DNA of 42,245 bases, taken from NCBI GenBank assembly GCA_003562475.1, contig PWUU01000097.1:1-42245 (forward strand). The letters are read 5' to 3'. This document shows positions 33,552 to 42,240 of this stretch, piece by piece (position 1 is the first letter of the stretch; every line of letters starts with the position of its first letter). This DNA comes from Dehalococcoidia bacterium (lineage in GTDB: Bacteria > Chloroflexota > Dehalococcoidia > GIF9 > AB-539-J10). Position numbers and translations under genes: made by a program. The notes beneath the pieces were generated by a model that saw only the letters and a program-made list of their open reading frames with translations, did not search any database and was not told the DNA's origin.

Positions 33552-34538
33552 ATGACCTCTTACCACATCATAGAAGTCGAGGCGCTATCCAAGCGCTTTG
33601 ATTCGCTAACAGCGGTTGACTCGGTTTCGTTTTCCGTTGTGGAGGGAGAGCTGTTCGCCTTCCTCGGCCCCAACGGTGCAGGCAAGACGACGACCATCAA
33701 TATGCTATGTACATTGCTCACTCCCACGATGGGCCAGGCCACAGTCAACGGCTATGACGTAGTGCGACAACGCAGCGACGTCCGAAGGTCAATCGGACTC
33801 GTGTTCCAGGATCCGACACTGGATGAACACCTCACCGCAGAGCAGAATCTGCGCTTCCACGCCTACGCATACCGCATCCCCCGGGCCGTGGCTGAACAAC
33901 GCATCGGTGAGCTTCTGGAGTTGGTGGAACTATCCGACAGGCGGCGCAGCAGCGTCCGCACCTTCTCGGGTGGAATGAAACGCAGGCTGGAAATAGCCCG
34001 TGGTCTGCTGCACAGTCCCCGGGTGCTGTTCCTTGACGAACCGACCCTGGGACTCGATCCTCAGACTCGCAGGCACATATGGGAACACATTCTCAAGCTC
34101 CGAACCCAGCACGGGCTCACGATCTTCCTGACCACCCACTACATGGATGAGGCAGAAATTGCCAATCGCATTGGCGTCATTGACCACGGCCACATTATCG
34201 CCCTCGATACGCCTGACAGCCTCAAAGACGCGCTGGGCGGGGACGTTATCACCATCGAGACACGAGACGTTGAAGCGCTGGCGACAGAGCTCCATCGGAA
34301 GTTCCGGGTGACGCCGATACATAAAGACGGCGGTCTCACATTCAGTGTCCCGCATGGCGACAAGTTTCTGCCACGTCTCATACGAAGCCTCGACTGTCCT
34401 GTGGCTGCAGTCAGCCTGCGGCGGCCCACACTGGAGGATGTATTCATCCATCTCACGGGACATGCCATTCGGGAACAAGAGGCCGATCCAATGGCTGAGG
34501 CACGAGCATTCATGTCACGCCGCAGGCGCGGAAGGTAA
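33552..34538 (+). CDS. ABC-2 type exporter ATPase (DrrA/CcmA-like)
   Basis: A 328-residue ATPase with all motifs intact: Walker A GPNGAGKT, Q-loop VFQDPTLDEHLTAEQN, signature FSGGMKRRLEIARGL, Walker B VLFLDEPTLGLDP and switch His in TTHYMDEAE. The C-terminal DUF4162-like part (VITIETRDVEALATELH ... RRPTLEDVFIHLTGHAIRE) is typical of daunorubicin-resistance-type exporters. It pairs with the permease that follows 3 bp later. The substrate (drug, lipid or polymer) is unknown. It starts 18 bp after the enolase-like gene, so it may share its transcript. Confidence 0.9.
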   Translation: MTSYHIIEVEALSKRFDSLTAVDSVSFSVVEGELFAFLGPNGAGKTTTINMLCTLLTPTMGQATVNGYDVVRQRSDVRRSIGLVFQDPTLDEHLTAEQNLRFHAYAYRIPRAVAEQRIGELLELVELSDRRRSSVRTFSGGMKRRLEIARGLLHSPRVLFLDEPTLGLDPQTRRHIWEHILKLRTQHGLTIFLTTHYMDEAEIANRIGVIDHGHIIALDTPDSLKDALGGDVITIETRDVEALATELHRKFRVTPIHKDGGLTFSVPHGDKFLPRLIRSLDCPVAAVSLRRPTLEDVFIHLTGHAIREQEADPMAEARAFMSRRRRGR

Positions 34539-34541
34539 CGA

Positions 34542-35339
34542 GTGGCTGAAGTACTGGTTGCTGTCTACGTCGTCGCATACCGCGAGCTCCTTCGCTTCGT
34601 ACGAGAGCGGTCGCGACTCATCTCGTCATTCGCAATGCCACTGCTCTTACTTGTCATCTTTGGTGCCGGATTCACACGGACAATAGGCGTCATGATCCCG
34701 GGGGTCGATTTCGTGCAGTTCGTGTATCCCGGCATCATTGCCATGACCGTGTTGATGAACTCCGTCATGTCAGGACTTTCCGTGGTGTGGGACCGTGAGT
34801 TCGGGTTCCTCAAGGAGATCCTGGTGGCCCCGCTGGCTCGAAGCGGTATTGTCCTCGGCAAAGCCGCAGGCGCCGCAATAGTGTCAGTGACGCAGGGGAC
34901 GTTGATGCTTGTTCTCGCGCCGCTCGTCGGCGTCACCGTGACTCCCTTGCTGGTGCTGCAACTCATTCCACTGCTCATGCTCATCTCGATGTCCCTTTCC
35001 GGACTCGGCCTCCTCATCGCCTCACGGATGCACTCTCAACAGGGGTTCCATCTGGTGGTACAACTGGTGGTGTTTCCGCTCATATTTCTGTCCGGTGTCT
35101 TCTTCCCCGTCAACAATGTTCCCACGTGGCTCGAGATTATCTCCAAGCTCAACCCGCTGACCTATGGCGTGGACGCCGTGCGTCAGCTCTTCCTTTCGGG
35201 TCACGGAGCAGCCACCGAAGCTATCGGAGTCACTGTTTTCGGCCACACTATGACGATACTTCAGGATGTGATGGTGGTCGCCAGTTTCGGGCTGCTGTTG
35301 CTGCTCCTCGCAACGTGGTCCTTCAAACGACAGGAATAA
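34542..35339 (+). CDS. ABC-2 type exporter permease (DrrB-like)
   Basis: A 265-residue membrane protein with six hydrophobic segments. The ABC-2 signature is seen in FLSGVFFPVNNVPTWLEIISKLNPLTYGVDAVR, and VWDREFGFLKEILVAPLARSGIVLGKAAG is the coupling region. The GTG start has AAGG 7 nt upstream and follows the ATPase stop by 3 bp. It forms a homodimeric or single-type channel with the DrrA-like ATPase. Confidence 0.9.
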   Translation: MAEVLVAVYVVAYRELLRFVRERSRLISSFAMPLLLLVIFGAGFTRTIGVMIPGVDFVQFVYPGIIAMTVLMNSVMSGLSVVWDREFGFLKEILVAPLARSGIVLGKAAGAAIVSVTQGTLMLVLAPLVGVTVTPLLVLQLIPLLMLISMSLSGLGLLIASRMHSQQGFHLVVQLVVFPLIFLSGVFFPVNNVPTWLEIISKLNPLTYGVDAVRQLFLSGHGAATEAIGVTVFGHTMTILQDVMVVASFGLLLLLLATWSFKRQE

Positions 35340-35427
35340 GCCATTGCCGATCGGACACGGACATTGTCATGACCTACCAGCACCGTCTTCGCCGGCCTCT
35401 GTCTCGTTCTCGACCATCGTATGTTTC

Positions 35428-35457
35428 TTGACAGAAAGACCATGTCAGGGCTATTCT
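35428..35457 (+). promoter_or_regulatory. Candidate sigma-70-type promoter of the tct operon
   Basis: A perfect TTGACA (35428-35433) and TATTCT (35452-35457) are 18 nt apart, about 165 bases before the tctC start. It is the best promoter match I noticed in the window. The leader that follows contains the hairpin at 35477-35503. Confidence 0.55.
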
Positions 35458-35476
35458 CAGTGGTATAGGCCAAAGA

Positions 35477-35503
35477 GTGCGACAGGCACAGTGTTTGTCG
35501 CAC
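35477..35503 (+). promoter_or_regulatory. Leader hairpin/operator upstream of tctC
   Basis: A perfect 8-bp inverted repeat, GTGCGACA (35477-35484) and TGTCGCAC (35496-35503), with an 11-nt loop. It begins about 20 nt after the -10 box, so it lies at the start of the tctC leader. It could be an operator or an RNA hairpin; there is no T-tract. Confidence 0.35.
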
Positions 35504-35622
35504 CTCGGGAAACTACTACTCGTCACCAGCAGCATCCGGATGAGTGGACGGGGGTGGTAGATATGGGTCGTGTGAAGAGGAGTCTACTTCTCATGTCCTG
35601 TAAGAGAAATGGAGGTGAGTTT

Positions 35623-36615
35623 ATGAAACGGAACACAAAGGCTTTCCTGATGCTTGTTCTTTCTGCACTGTTGGTTGCGAGCATCGCAGTCCCAGGATGT
35701 GCCCCGGCAGTGGAGGACTATCCAACCAAAGCCATCACGCTCGTGTGTCCATGGGGTGCGGGGGGAGGAACAGACAGAGTCGCACGTTTCCTCGCTGACA
35801 AGATGAGCGTCGAGCTCGGACAGCCGGTCGCCGTGGTTAACCAGACGGGTGGTCATGGAGCAGTGGGGCACAATGCCGGTGCTCTTGCCGATCCTGATGG
35901 CTACACCCTCTGCATCTCCACGTGGGAACTCAGTGTCCTGCGTCACATGGGTTGGTCCGATGTCGCCTACGACACTGTTAGAGGCGTGGCGATGATCAAC
36001 CTCGACCCGGCCGGGCTTATGGTCCACCCAGATGATGCCGCGCAGCATGGATGGCAGGACGCGTCCGACTGGATAGAGTACGTGAAACAGAACCCCGGTC
36101 TTGAGATCTCGGGGACCGGCTCAGGCGGCGTGTGGCACGTGGCTCTCCTGGGCATGCTCGCAGAGGCAGGTGTGAGCGTCGATGCCGTCGAATGGCTCCC
36201 GAGCACCGGTGCGGCCGAAGGAATCACCTGGCTGCTCGGCAAACACATTGATGCGGTTACCTGCAGCATCGTCGAAGCGGGTCCGCAGCTCGAGGCCGGT
36301 ACGCTCGTTGGACTTGGAACCATGAGTGTCGAGCGTCTGCCGGCGTTCCCCGACATTCCCACGCTGAGAGAGGCCGACATCGACTGGCAACTCGGTGCAT
36401 GGAGAGGTATCACAGTCCCGAAGGATACCCCCGACGAGATCGTCGAGATTCTTCATGACGCGATCCACAATGTAGTCACGAGCCAAGCCTGGCAGGACTG
36501 GATGAGTGATCAGGGATTCGGCCAGTTCTACCTGTCATCAGCAGATTTCGATGCGTTCATGGCTGAGGACTATGCTGCGGCCGAACAACTGCTCGTTGCT
36601 GGCGGTCTCATCTAG
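35623..36615 (+). CDS. tctC: Tripartite tricarboxylate transporter substrate-binding lipoprotein TctC
   Basis: A 330-residue solute receptor of the TctC/BugT family. The lipoprotein signal (KRNTKAFLMLVLSALLVA, lipobox VPGCAP) is followed by the family start YPTKAITLVCPWGAGGGTD. ARFLADKMSVELGQPVAVVNQTGGHGAVG, LADPDGYTL and the C-terminal LPAFPDIPTLREADID with WRGITVPKDTPDEIV are all typical. The ATG at 35623 has GGAGG 7 nt upstream. The ligand is a carboxylate (citrate, tartrate or aromatic acid type), not readable from sequence. It is the first gene of tctC-tctB-tctA. Confidence 0.93.
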   Translation: MKRNTKAFLMLVLSALLVASIAVPGCAPAVEDYPTKAITLVCPWGAGGGTDRVARFLADKMSVELGQPVAVVNQTGGHGAVGHNAGALADPDGYTLCISTWELSVLRHMGWSDVAYDTVRGVAMINLDPAGLMVHPDDAAQHGWQDASDWIEYVKQNPGLEISGTGSGGVWHVALLGMLAEAGVSVDAVEWLPSTGAAEGITWLLGKHIDAVTCSIVEAGPQLEAGTLVGLGTMSVERLPAFPDIPTLREADIDWQLGAWRGITVPKDTPDEIVEILHDAIHNVVTSQAWQDWMSDQGFGQFYLSSADFDAFMAEDYAAAEQLLVAGGLI

Positions 36616-36736
36616 GGTTCGGCTGGATGGCCGGCAGTTCGCCGAGCGGGTTCTTTGGAGGACGGGGGGGCATTGTACAATGCTACTCCGTCCGTAGCTT
36701 GCTATGTCATTGTTTGCCCGGGAGGATCGTTAGCCA

Positions 36737-37201
36737 GTGAACACGTGGAAGACCGATATCGCCACAGGGACAGCCTCCATAGTGTTTGCCGGGTTCATGC
36801 TGGTGTATTCACTGCGGTTTCCTCCTCCGCGAGGGGCCGATTTCGGCCCCTCGCTGTTTCCACGGGTGATCGCCACGATTCTGGTGCTTCTTGGCGTCTT
36901 GCTCCTGATTCAGTCGTGGAGATCCAGAAATCGGCAGGAATCCTGTGAGCCAGACCCTCTGGACGAACAGCTCACTCCTACGGTTGCAGGTTTGCGCAAT
37001 GTCGCAATCACTATCGTCGCCATCACCGTGTACATCGCGGTAATAGGTACGGTGGGCTTCATCCCAACTACCCTGGTCATGTTGTTCGTGCTGATGAAGG
37101 CGTACGGGCTCTCTGTTCTTAAGAGCATCCTCTTCTCCGCACTCATAACAGGGTTCGTGTACGTGCTGTTCGCAATGCTGCTACGCGTGGTGCTCCCTTG
37201 A
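36737..37201 (+). CDS. tctB: Tripartite tricarboxylate transporter small membrane subunit TctB
   Basis: A 154-residue protein with four membrane segments, of the TctB (DUF1468) family. The N-terminal half has FGPSLFPRVIATILVLLGVLLL, the usual PxxFP element before helix 2, and the C-terminal half has TVGFIPTTLVMLFVLM and SILFSALITGFVYVLFAMLL. The GTG start is preceded by GGAGG at 11 nt. The 121-bp gap after tctC contains no clear terminator. Confidence 0.88.
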   Translation: MNTWKTDIATGTASIVFAGFMLVYSLRFPPPRGADFGPSLFPRVIATILVLLGVLLLIQSWRSRNRQESCEPDPLDEQLTPTVAGLRNVAITIVAITVYIAVIGTVGFIPTTLVMLFVLMKAYGLSVLKSILFSALITGFVYVLFAMLLRVVLP

Positions 37202-37233
37202 TGACCATCCTGCGGTTCAAGGAGTAGGTGAGC

Positions 37234-38736
37234 ATGATTCTCGATGTCCTTGCTTCGATTGCGCGCATAGAGGTCCTGGCACCGTGGATACTGGGAATGG
37301 TCCTGGGGGTGTTCGTCGGTGCCATGCCGGGCATGACCGCGACCATGGCCACGGCTATCCTGGTGCCCATCACCTACTACCTTTCACCAATGGGCGGCCT
37401 CGCCATGATCCTTGGCTGCGCCTGTGTGGCCATTTTCGCCGGCGATATCCCGGCGACCTATCTGAGAGTGCCGGGAACTCCCTCGTCGGGAGTAGCGGTC
37501 CTCGATGGCTACCAGCTGACCCGCCAGGGGAAAGCATCTCTGGCGCTGAACCTTGACCTCATCTGCTCCCCCCTGGGAGGCCTGGTTGGCTTCATTCTGC
37601 TGATAGCTGGAGCTACCGCGCTGGCAGCGGTGGCGCTGAGGTTCTCCTTCTACGAGTTCCTCTGGATTGCCGTTTTCGGCCTCGCCACATGCGTCATCAT
37701 CTCGAGAGGCACCATGGTGAAAGGCGGTATCGCCGTAGCCCTGGGCCTATTCGTATCGTCCATCGGTGTTGACATTGTTGGCGGCTACCCCCGGTTCACA
37801 TTTGGTAACGTGCACCTGCTCAGCGGAGTGAGCTTCATACCTGCGATGATTGGCCTGTTTGGCATACCGGTGGTGCTCCGCAAGATCATGACGCCAAGAG
37901 ACCTTGATATTCCCAGTGTGGATGAGAAGAAGCGCTTCTCCATTGCTGATGTCGTGCCAACGGTTATTAAGAACCGTGTCCTTATCATCCGTTCTTCTCT
38001 CATCGGCACTTTCATCGGCAGCCTCCCGGGAGCGGGAGCCGATATCGCAGCCTGGGTAGCCTACGGCATGGCCAAACGCAGCTCCAAAACACCCGAGAAG
38101 TTCGGGACTGGAATAGTGGAGGGAGTCATCGCGCCCACCAGTGCCAACAACGCCGGTATCGCAGGCGCCTGGATACCCGCACTGGCGTTGGGCATTCCCG
38201 GCGACTCCATCACCGCGATCATCCTCGGCGCGGCGATGATCTATGGGCTGCGGCCCGGACCGCTGATGTTCGCAGGGGCCAGCGGTGAACTGGTGAGGGG
38301 GATCTTTGCTATCGGCCTCATGACCCAGATCATGCTCATCCCCGTAGGGTTCCTCGCCATCAGGGTGTTCAGCAGGGTATTCAGGTTGCCCAACAGCATC
38401 ATCATGCCGATGATCCTGCTCTTCTGCATCGTCGGTTCCTACGCACTGAACTTCAGCATGTTCGATGTCGGCCTCATGTTCGCCTTCGGGCTCCTCGGCT
38501 TCTACATGGAGCGCAACAAGATACCGCTTCCGCCACTGGTACTGGCGATAATCCTTGGCCCCCTCATTGAGAGGAATCTCAGGCTGGGACTGATGCAGAC
38601 CGGAGGCAGCCTTGTGCCGTTCTTCACTCGGCCGATCTCGATCATCGTCATCGTCGCCATCATCCTTTTCCTCTCCTGGGGAAAAATCAGCGAGCTCGTC
38701 TGTAAACTGCGCGGCACTAACAGCAGTACCTCATAA
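37234..38736 (+). CDS. tctA: Tripartite tricarboxylate transporter large permease TctA
   Basis: A 500-residue permease with about 11-12 membrane segments. Hallmarks are GMVLGVFVGAMPGMTATMAT near the start, IPATYLRVPGTPSSGVAVLDGYQLTRQGKA, the second repeat SLIGTFIGSLPGAGADIAAW with SANNAGIAGAWIPALALGIPGD, and LPPLVLAIILGPLIERNLR. The ATG at 37234 has AAGGAG 9 nt upstream; a GTG two codons earlier is less likely. It drives uptake with ion gradients together with TctB and TctC. Confidence 0.93.
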   Translation: MILDVLASIARIEVLAPWILGMVLGVFVGAMPGMTATMATAILVPITYYLSPMGGLAMILGCACVAIFAGDIPATYLRVPGTPSSGVAVLDGYQLTRQGKASLALNLDLICSPLGGLVGFILLIAGATALAAVALRFSFYEFLWIAVFGLATCVIISRGTMVKGGIAVALGLFVSSIGVDIVGGYPRFTFGNVHLLSGVSFIPAMIGLFGIPVVLRKIMTPRDLDIPSVDEKKRFSIADVVPTVIKNRVLIIRSSLIGTFIGSLPGAGADIAAWVAYGMAKRSSKTPEKFGTGIVEGVIAPTSANNAGIAGAWIPALALGIPGDSITAIILGAAMIYGLRPGPLMFAGASGELVRGIFAIGLMTQIMLIPVGFLAIRVFSRVFRLPNSIIMPMILLFCIVGSYALNFSMFDVGLMFAFGLLGFYMERNKIPLPPLVLAIILGPLIERNLRLGLMQTGGSLVPFFTRPISIIVIVAIILFLSWGKISELVCKLRGTNSSTS

Positions 38737-38748
38737 CCATGCACTCCC

Positions 38749-38767
38749 GGTGCGTTCGCTGCGCACC
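38749..38767 (+). terminator. Weak hairpin after tctA
   Basis: GGTGCG (38749-38754) and CGCACC (38762-38767) form a 6-bp stem with a 7-nt loop 12 nt after the tctA stop. No T-tract follows, so it may only partly stop transcription. Confidence 0.25.
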
Positions 38768-38907
38768 ACACCTGGTGCCGCGGGTCCGTATGCGCGGTCT
38801 GGCCGGTGGCCTGTATTGTACTGCCCTCTGCTGTGCGACAGGATGAGTCACCTCTGATAGCATTGCATCGTCAGACACTTACTCCCACTGAAGGTTGCAA
38901 TCAGCAA

Positions 38908-40362
38908 ATGCGTAAGGCGTGCGACAAGGCGAGACCGACAAACGCCCAGAAACATGGTGAGCCCGAATGGGACGAGGCGTACGACATCGTGGTCGTAGGC
39001 GCCGGATTCGCCGGACTGACCGCGGCCATCGAGGCGCACAACGCCGGCGCCTCCGTGGTGGTCCTCGAGAAGATGAGGGCGCCCGGCGGCAACTCCATCA
39101 TCAGCGACGGCGGCGTTGCGGCGGCAGGCACCCCGATGCAGAACCGTCTTGGCATAAACGACTCGCCCGACCTCATGCACGCCGACATGCTCAGGGCTGG
39201 CCTCGGCCTCAACCATCCCGACCTGGTATGGGAGGTCGCCTCGCGGTCGGCCGAGACCGTCCAATGGTCTATTGATTACCTCGGCGTCGAGTATCTCGAC
39301 CGCCTCGACCAGTTCGGAGGTCACTCGGTCCCGCGCTGCCTCACCACCCTGAACGTGTCGGGTTCTACGATCATCCGGCGACTGATGGAGAGGCTGCGTC
39401 AGCTTGGCGTCGAGATCAGGCTCGCGACATGTCTCAGGGAGTTTGTCCTCAGCACAGACAGGAGGGTGGTCGGTGTGCGGGTACGCCATGGTTTCAATCC
39501 CGGAAACCATGGGGCGGGAAGCGACCGGCTTATTCTAGCGAAGAAGGCTGTAGTGCTGGCTACCGGCGGATTCGGCAGCGACGTAGCGTTCAGGACTGTG
39601 CAAGATCCCAGACTGACTGCGGACATCGACAGCACAAACAAGGCCTCTGCCACCGCAGAAGCACTGATCGAGGCGCTACGAATCGGATCAATGCCGGTGC
39701 ACCTCTCGCACGTCCAGCTTGGACCGTGGTCGTGTCCTGATGAAAAGGGCTTCGGTGTGGGACCGCGATTCGCCGACTACGTCGTCTTTCAATACGGGAT
39801 GGTCGTAGATCCCGACACCGGACAGCGGTTCGTAAATGAGATGGCCGACCGCAAGAAGCTCTCAGACGCCATCCTCTCGGTCGGCAGACCCTGCATCAGT
39901 ATCGCCGATTCCCGGGCAGTCGAACAGTCAGGCTGGAGCATTGACCGATGCCTGAAGAAAGGGGTTGTGCGCGAGTTCAGCGAGCTGTCCGCCCTCGCAT
40001 CGTATTTTGGAATACCGGCCGACGCCCTCACAGCCACTACAGCGCGATTCAACTCGTTCATGGAGGGCCGGGCCGATCCCGACTTCGGTAAACCCATCCT
40101 GCCGGGTTCAGCACCCCTGTCCCTCCCACCCTTCTACGCCATGCGGCTGTGGCCGAAGGTGCACTACACCATGGGCGGAGTCCAGATAGATGTAAGAGCG
40201 CGGGTCATCGATCTCGATGGAAGGCATATTCCAGGGCTCTACGCTGCGGGTGAGGTCACAGGTGGAGTACATGGCGCGTGCCGCCTCGGCAGTTGCGCTA
40301 TTACGGAGTGCCTCGTGTTCGGGCGCATCGCAGGCCGCAACGCCGCCGCAGAACCGACGTGA
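38908..40362 (+). CDS. FAD-dependent fumarate-reductase-like oxidoreductase
   Basis: About 484 residues, of the FAD_binding_2 family (soluble fumarate reductase, urocanate reductase and ketosteroid dehydrogenase relatives). The FAD motif is DIVVVGAGFAGLTAAIEA (near residues 26-43), with EKMRAPGGNSIISDGGVAAAG after it. The substrate/FAD-binding C-terminus has HYTMGGVQIDVRAR, GLYAAGEVTGGVHGACRLG and LVFGRIAGRNAA. No signal peptide, heme-binding CxxCH or FMN domain is present, so electrons must come from another protein. Being directly behind tctCBA suggests that the imported carboxylate, or a product of it, is the substrate (inference). The start is uncertain: ATG 38908 is chosen, but the frame is open to 38806. 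Confidence 0.82.
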   Translation: MRKACDKARPTNAQKHGEPEWDEAYDIVVVGAGFAGLTAAIEAHNAGASVVVLEKMRAPGGNSIISDGGVAAAGTPMQNRLGINDSPDLMHADMLRAGLGLNHPDLVWEVASRSAETVQWSIDYLGVEYLDRLDQFGGHSVPRCLTTLNVSGSTIIRRLMERLRQLGVEIRLATCLREFVLSTDRRVVGVRVRHGFNPGNHGAGSDRLILAKKAVVLATGGFGSDVAFRTVQDPRLTADIDSTNKASATAEALIEALRIGSMPVHLSHVQLGPWSCPDEKGFGVGPRFADYVVFQYGMVVDPDTGQRFVNEMADRKKLSDAILSVGRPCISIADSRAVEQSGWSIDRCLKKGVVREFSELSALASYFGIPADALTATTARFNSFMEGRADPDFGKPILPGSAPLSLPPFYAMRLWPKVHYTMGGVQIDVRARVIDLDGRHIPGLYAAGEVTGGVHGACRLGSCAITECLVFGRIAGRNAAAEPT

Positions 40363-40390
40363 CGGCACCAGACCGCTACCGGCGCTACTA

Positions 40391-40405
40391 TCGCACCCGG
40401 TGCGA
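40391..40405. repeat. Near-perfect palindrome after the flavoprotein gene
   Basis: TCGCACC-C-GGTGCGA is a 15-base palindrome with one central base, 29 bases after the flavoprotein stop. The loop is too short for an RNA hairpin as it stands, so a protein-binding site is more likely, if it has a function. Confidence 0.3.
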
Positions 40406-40549
40406 CCGCCGCAGGAACATCGTATGTCTGCCATTTCGTGCGTACGTCGCTAAGCTTCAGTCAATGCGGCCTCCCGCTGATGACAGCGTTCACGGTGTTG
40501 CGAGTTGCGGGCATATTACGATCTTTACAGATTGACGCGGAGGAAGTGA

Positions 40550-41560
40550 TTGGAGGAGCTCGGTTCACCGGCAGAGTACTGGGCTTCCATTGAGGGCGAT
40601 GAGGATAGAGCCAGAGAAGAGTTGGCAAGTCAGTTGGAGCCTTGGCGGAGTCCGCTGGAAGTGCTGTTGGCATGCGCCGTTTCGGTACCACTTGACCGAG
40701 CGCATCGGCATGGCGATGGGGCAGCGGTAGCCGGACTCTTCATGCGCAGAGCTCTGAACGACCTGTGGGCAGTATGGAAGCTGCTCACTACGGGGCACAC
40801 TCCACAGGTTGCCGCGGTGGCTGCGTGAGCATTCGAGAACGCGCTGCTCGTGTTCTGCCTCGAGAACCATAATCACAGGGCCGACAAATTCTGGCAGAGC
40901 AAGTCTAGGAAGCTGCCATGGTCGAACAAGCAGCTGTGCATGTGGACGGCCGAGGAACTCATGGCACACAAGTGGATTCAGCCCCAAGTGCTTACGAAAG
41001 CCGACCTCGCAAAGCTAGGCGATGACCTGTACAAGGAGTATAACTGGCTGTGCAAGTACAAGCATCCAACACTCGCGGCTGCGGTGCATGACGCCATGTC
41101 ACGTGAGACTAGAGGAGCGAATGATGAGGCCCCGCCAGCCGTTTTATTCGGAATGAGGGTCGGCCAGGACACGCGAGAGATCGACTTGGCCAACAAGTCA
41201 ATGGTGCTCTTCCTGGTGTTGCAGCAGGTCGGCATGGCAGTGTTGTGGACGGCAAGAACAGAGGGCCTTCGCTGGCCAGACTCTTACTCGCTGGAATGGA
41301 GTGAGGCCATATTGCGTGCGGTCGAGCAGTTCCGCGGAGCGTTCGACGCATGCGGAGGGCCGTTGGCTTTCGACCACGCTGGGTTCATCCCGCTCGGATA
41401 CCAGGGGGCACCGCTTCGCCCTGGGAGACCGAGACCGACAATCTTAGCAGCCAGGTCGAAACCGAGGGATTGGGCCGCGGTTGCCACAGAAGGTGCGTTA
41501 CTCCATCGCAGGAAGGTTTGCTCTGGCCGACGCGGTACGTCGGGCGGGGGGGGCAGGTAG
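40550..41560 (+). pseudogene. DUF5677-like protein gene interrupted by an in-frame TGA
   Basis: A single frame runs from TTG 40550 (ribosome-binding site GGAGG about 6 nt upstream) to TAG 41560, broken only by TGA at 40826-40828. The first part has LFMRRALNDLWAVWKLLTTG. After the stop, FENALLVFCLENHNHRADKFW, MWTAEELMAHKW, LYKEYNWLCKYKHPTLAAAV and NKSMVLFLVLQQVGMAVLW follow. This helical pattern, with a central His/Glu-containing segment and a later YxxxCxxxHPT-like element, resembles DUF5677 proteins of unknown function. The last 50 residues are Arg/Gly-rich and look non-homologous. A second start such as ATG 40850 could make a shorter protein. It is either a pseudogene or carries a sequence error. 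Confidence 0.5.
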
Positions 41561-41628
41561 TTGTCGGTTCAGTCCCGCTCTGCCTGAATCGCGAAGGCGA
41601 TGTGAGGCTTGTGAAGGGCCCCAGGCGT

Positions 41629-42240
41629 TCACCCCGCAACCACTGTTCTGAGCTGCCTTTGTCGCTTACGGGGTTCGGGGATGTTTCTCCATATGTGCTC
41701 GATACCCCCTGTGCCGGCAGTCGTTATGGAGATATCGCCGTAGTTGAAGAGGCGCTGCCTGACGCTGATATCCATCCTGATATCCTGCACCCTGTCGAGC
41801 CGATTCTCATACAGGTGTTTGGAAAGGATTCCACTGAGCACTATTATGCGGTCAGTGGTGAGGGCGTAGATGACCGAGCGCCACTTGATGAAGCCTATCA
41901 GGCCGATGATGACCCCGGCCCCGATAAGCACCCAGCCGAAGATAACCCAGCCCAGAACAACCATGAGGGTGATGCCGCCTGCTGTGAGAAGTATGCCGCC
42001 GGCAATGTACTTGAAGAAGGCCTCCATCATACTCGGGTGCGTCTCGAAGACCATCCGTTCATTCCTCTCTATCATGTCCGGGGGAATCATGTGTGGCGTT
42101 TCGTAAGTGGGAACGGCCTCCGCGTGTTCTACTGCCAGGTTCGTCGAGGCCTCCGGTGTGTCCCCGGCCAGACGGGCGCCGCAATACTTACAGAACTCAC
42201 TGGACTCATCCACTTCCTTGCCGCATTTGGAACAATACAC
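41629..42240 (-). CDS. Zinc-ribbon and bacterial PH-domain membrane protein
   Basis: A 203-residue protein. It begins with a zinc ribbon (YCSKCGKEVDESSEFCKYCGARL), then a linker rich in Glu, Pro and Thr. Two membrane helices follow (FFKYIAGGILLTAGGITLMVV and VIFGWVLIGAGVIIGLIGFI). The C-terminus is a bPH_2-type domain with YALTTDRIIVLSGILSKHLYENRLDRVQDI, the usual YxLTxxRIIxxxG...I...I pattern. Such YdbS/YdbT-type proteins sit in the membrane and their function is little known. The start is GTG (42240), at the very edge of the window, so upstream signals cannot be seen. Confidence 0.82.
   Translation of the reverse strand: MYCSKCGKEVDESSEFCKYCGARLAGDTPEASTNLAVEHAEAVPTYETPHMIPPDMIERNERMVFETHPSMMEAFFKYIAGGILLTAGGITLMVVLGWVIFGWVLIGAGVIIGLIGFIKWRSVIYALTTDRIIVLSGILSKHLYENRLDRVQDIRMDISVRQRLFNYGDISITTAGTGGIEHIWRNIPEPRKRQRQLRTVVAG

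Noticed and set aside
33762-38926. Recurring octamer GTGCGACA as a regulatory motif
   Set aside because: It also occurs inside coding regions of the ABC ATPase, hypE and the flavoprotein, so it is not restricted to promoters; only the inverted-repeat copy in the tctC leader is kept as a candidate.
40826-40828. Genome-wide recoding of TGA to an amino acid
   Set aside because: TGA is the true stop of many intact genes here, including tight overlaps such as trxB/rplI, holB/ricT and fabD/nusB, so it is not reassigned.
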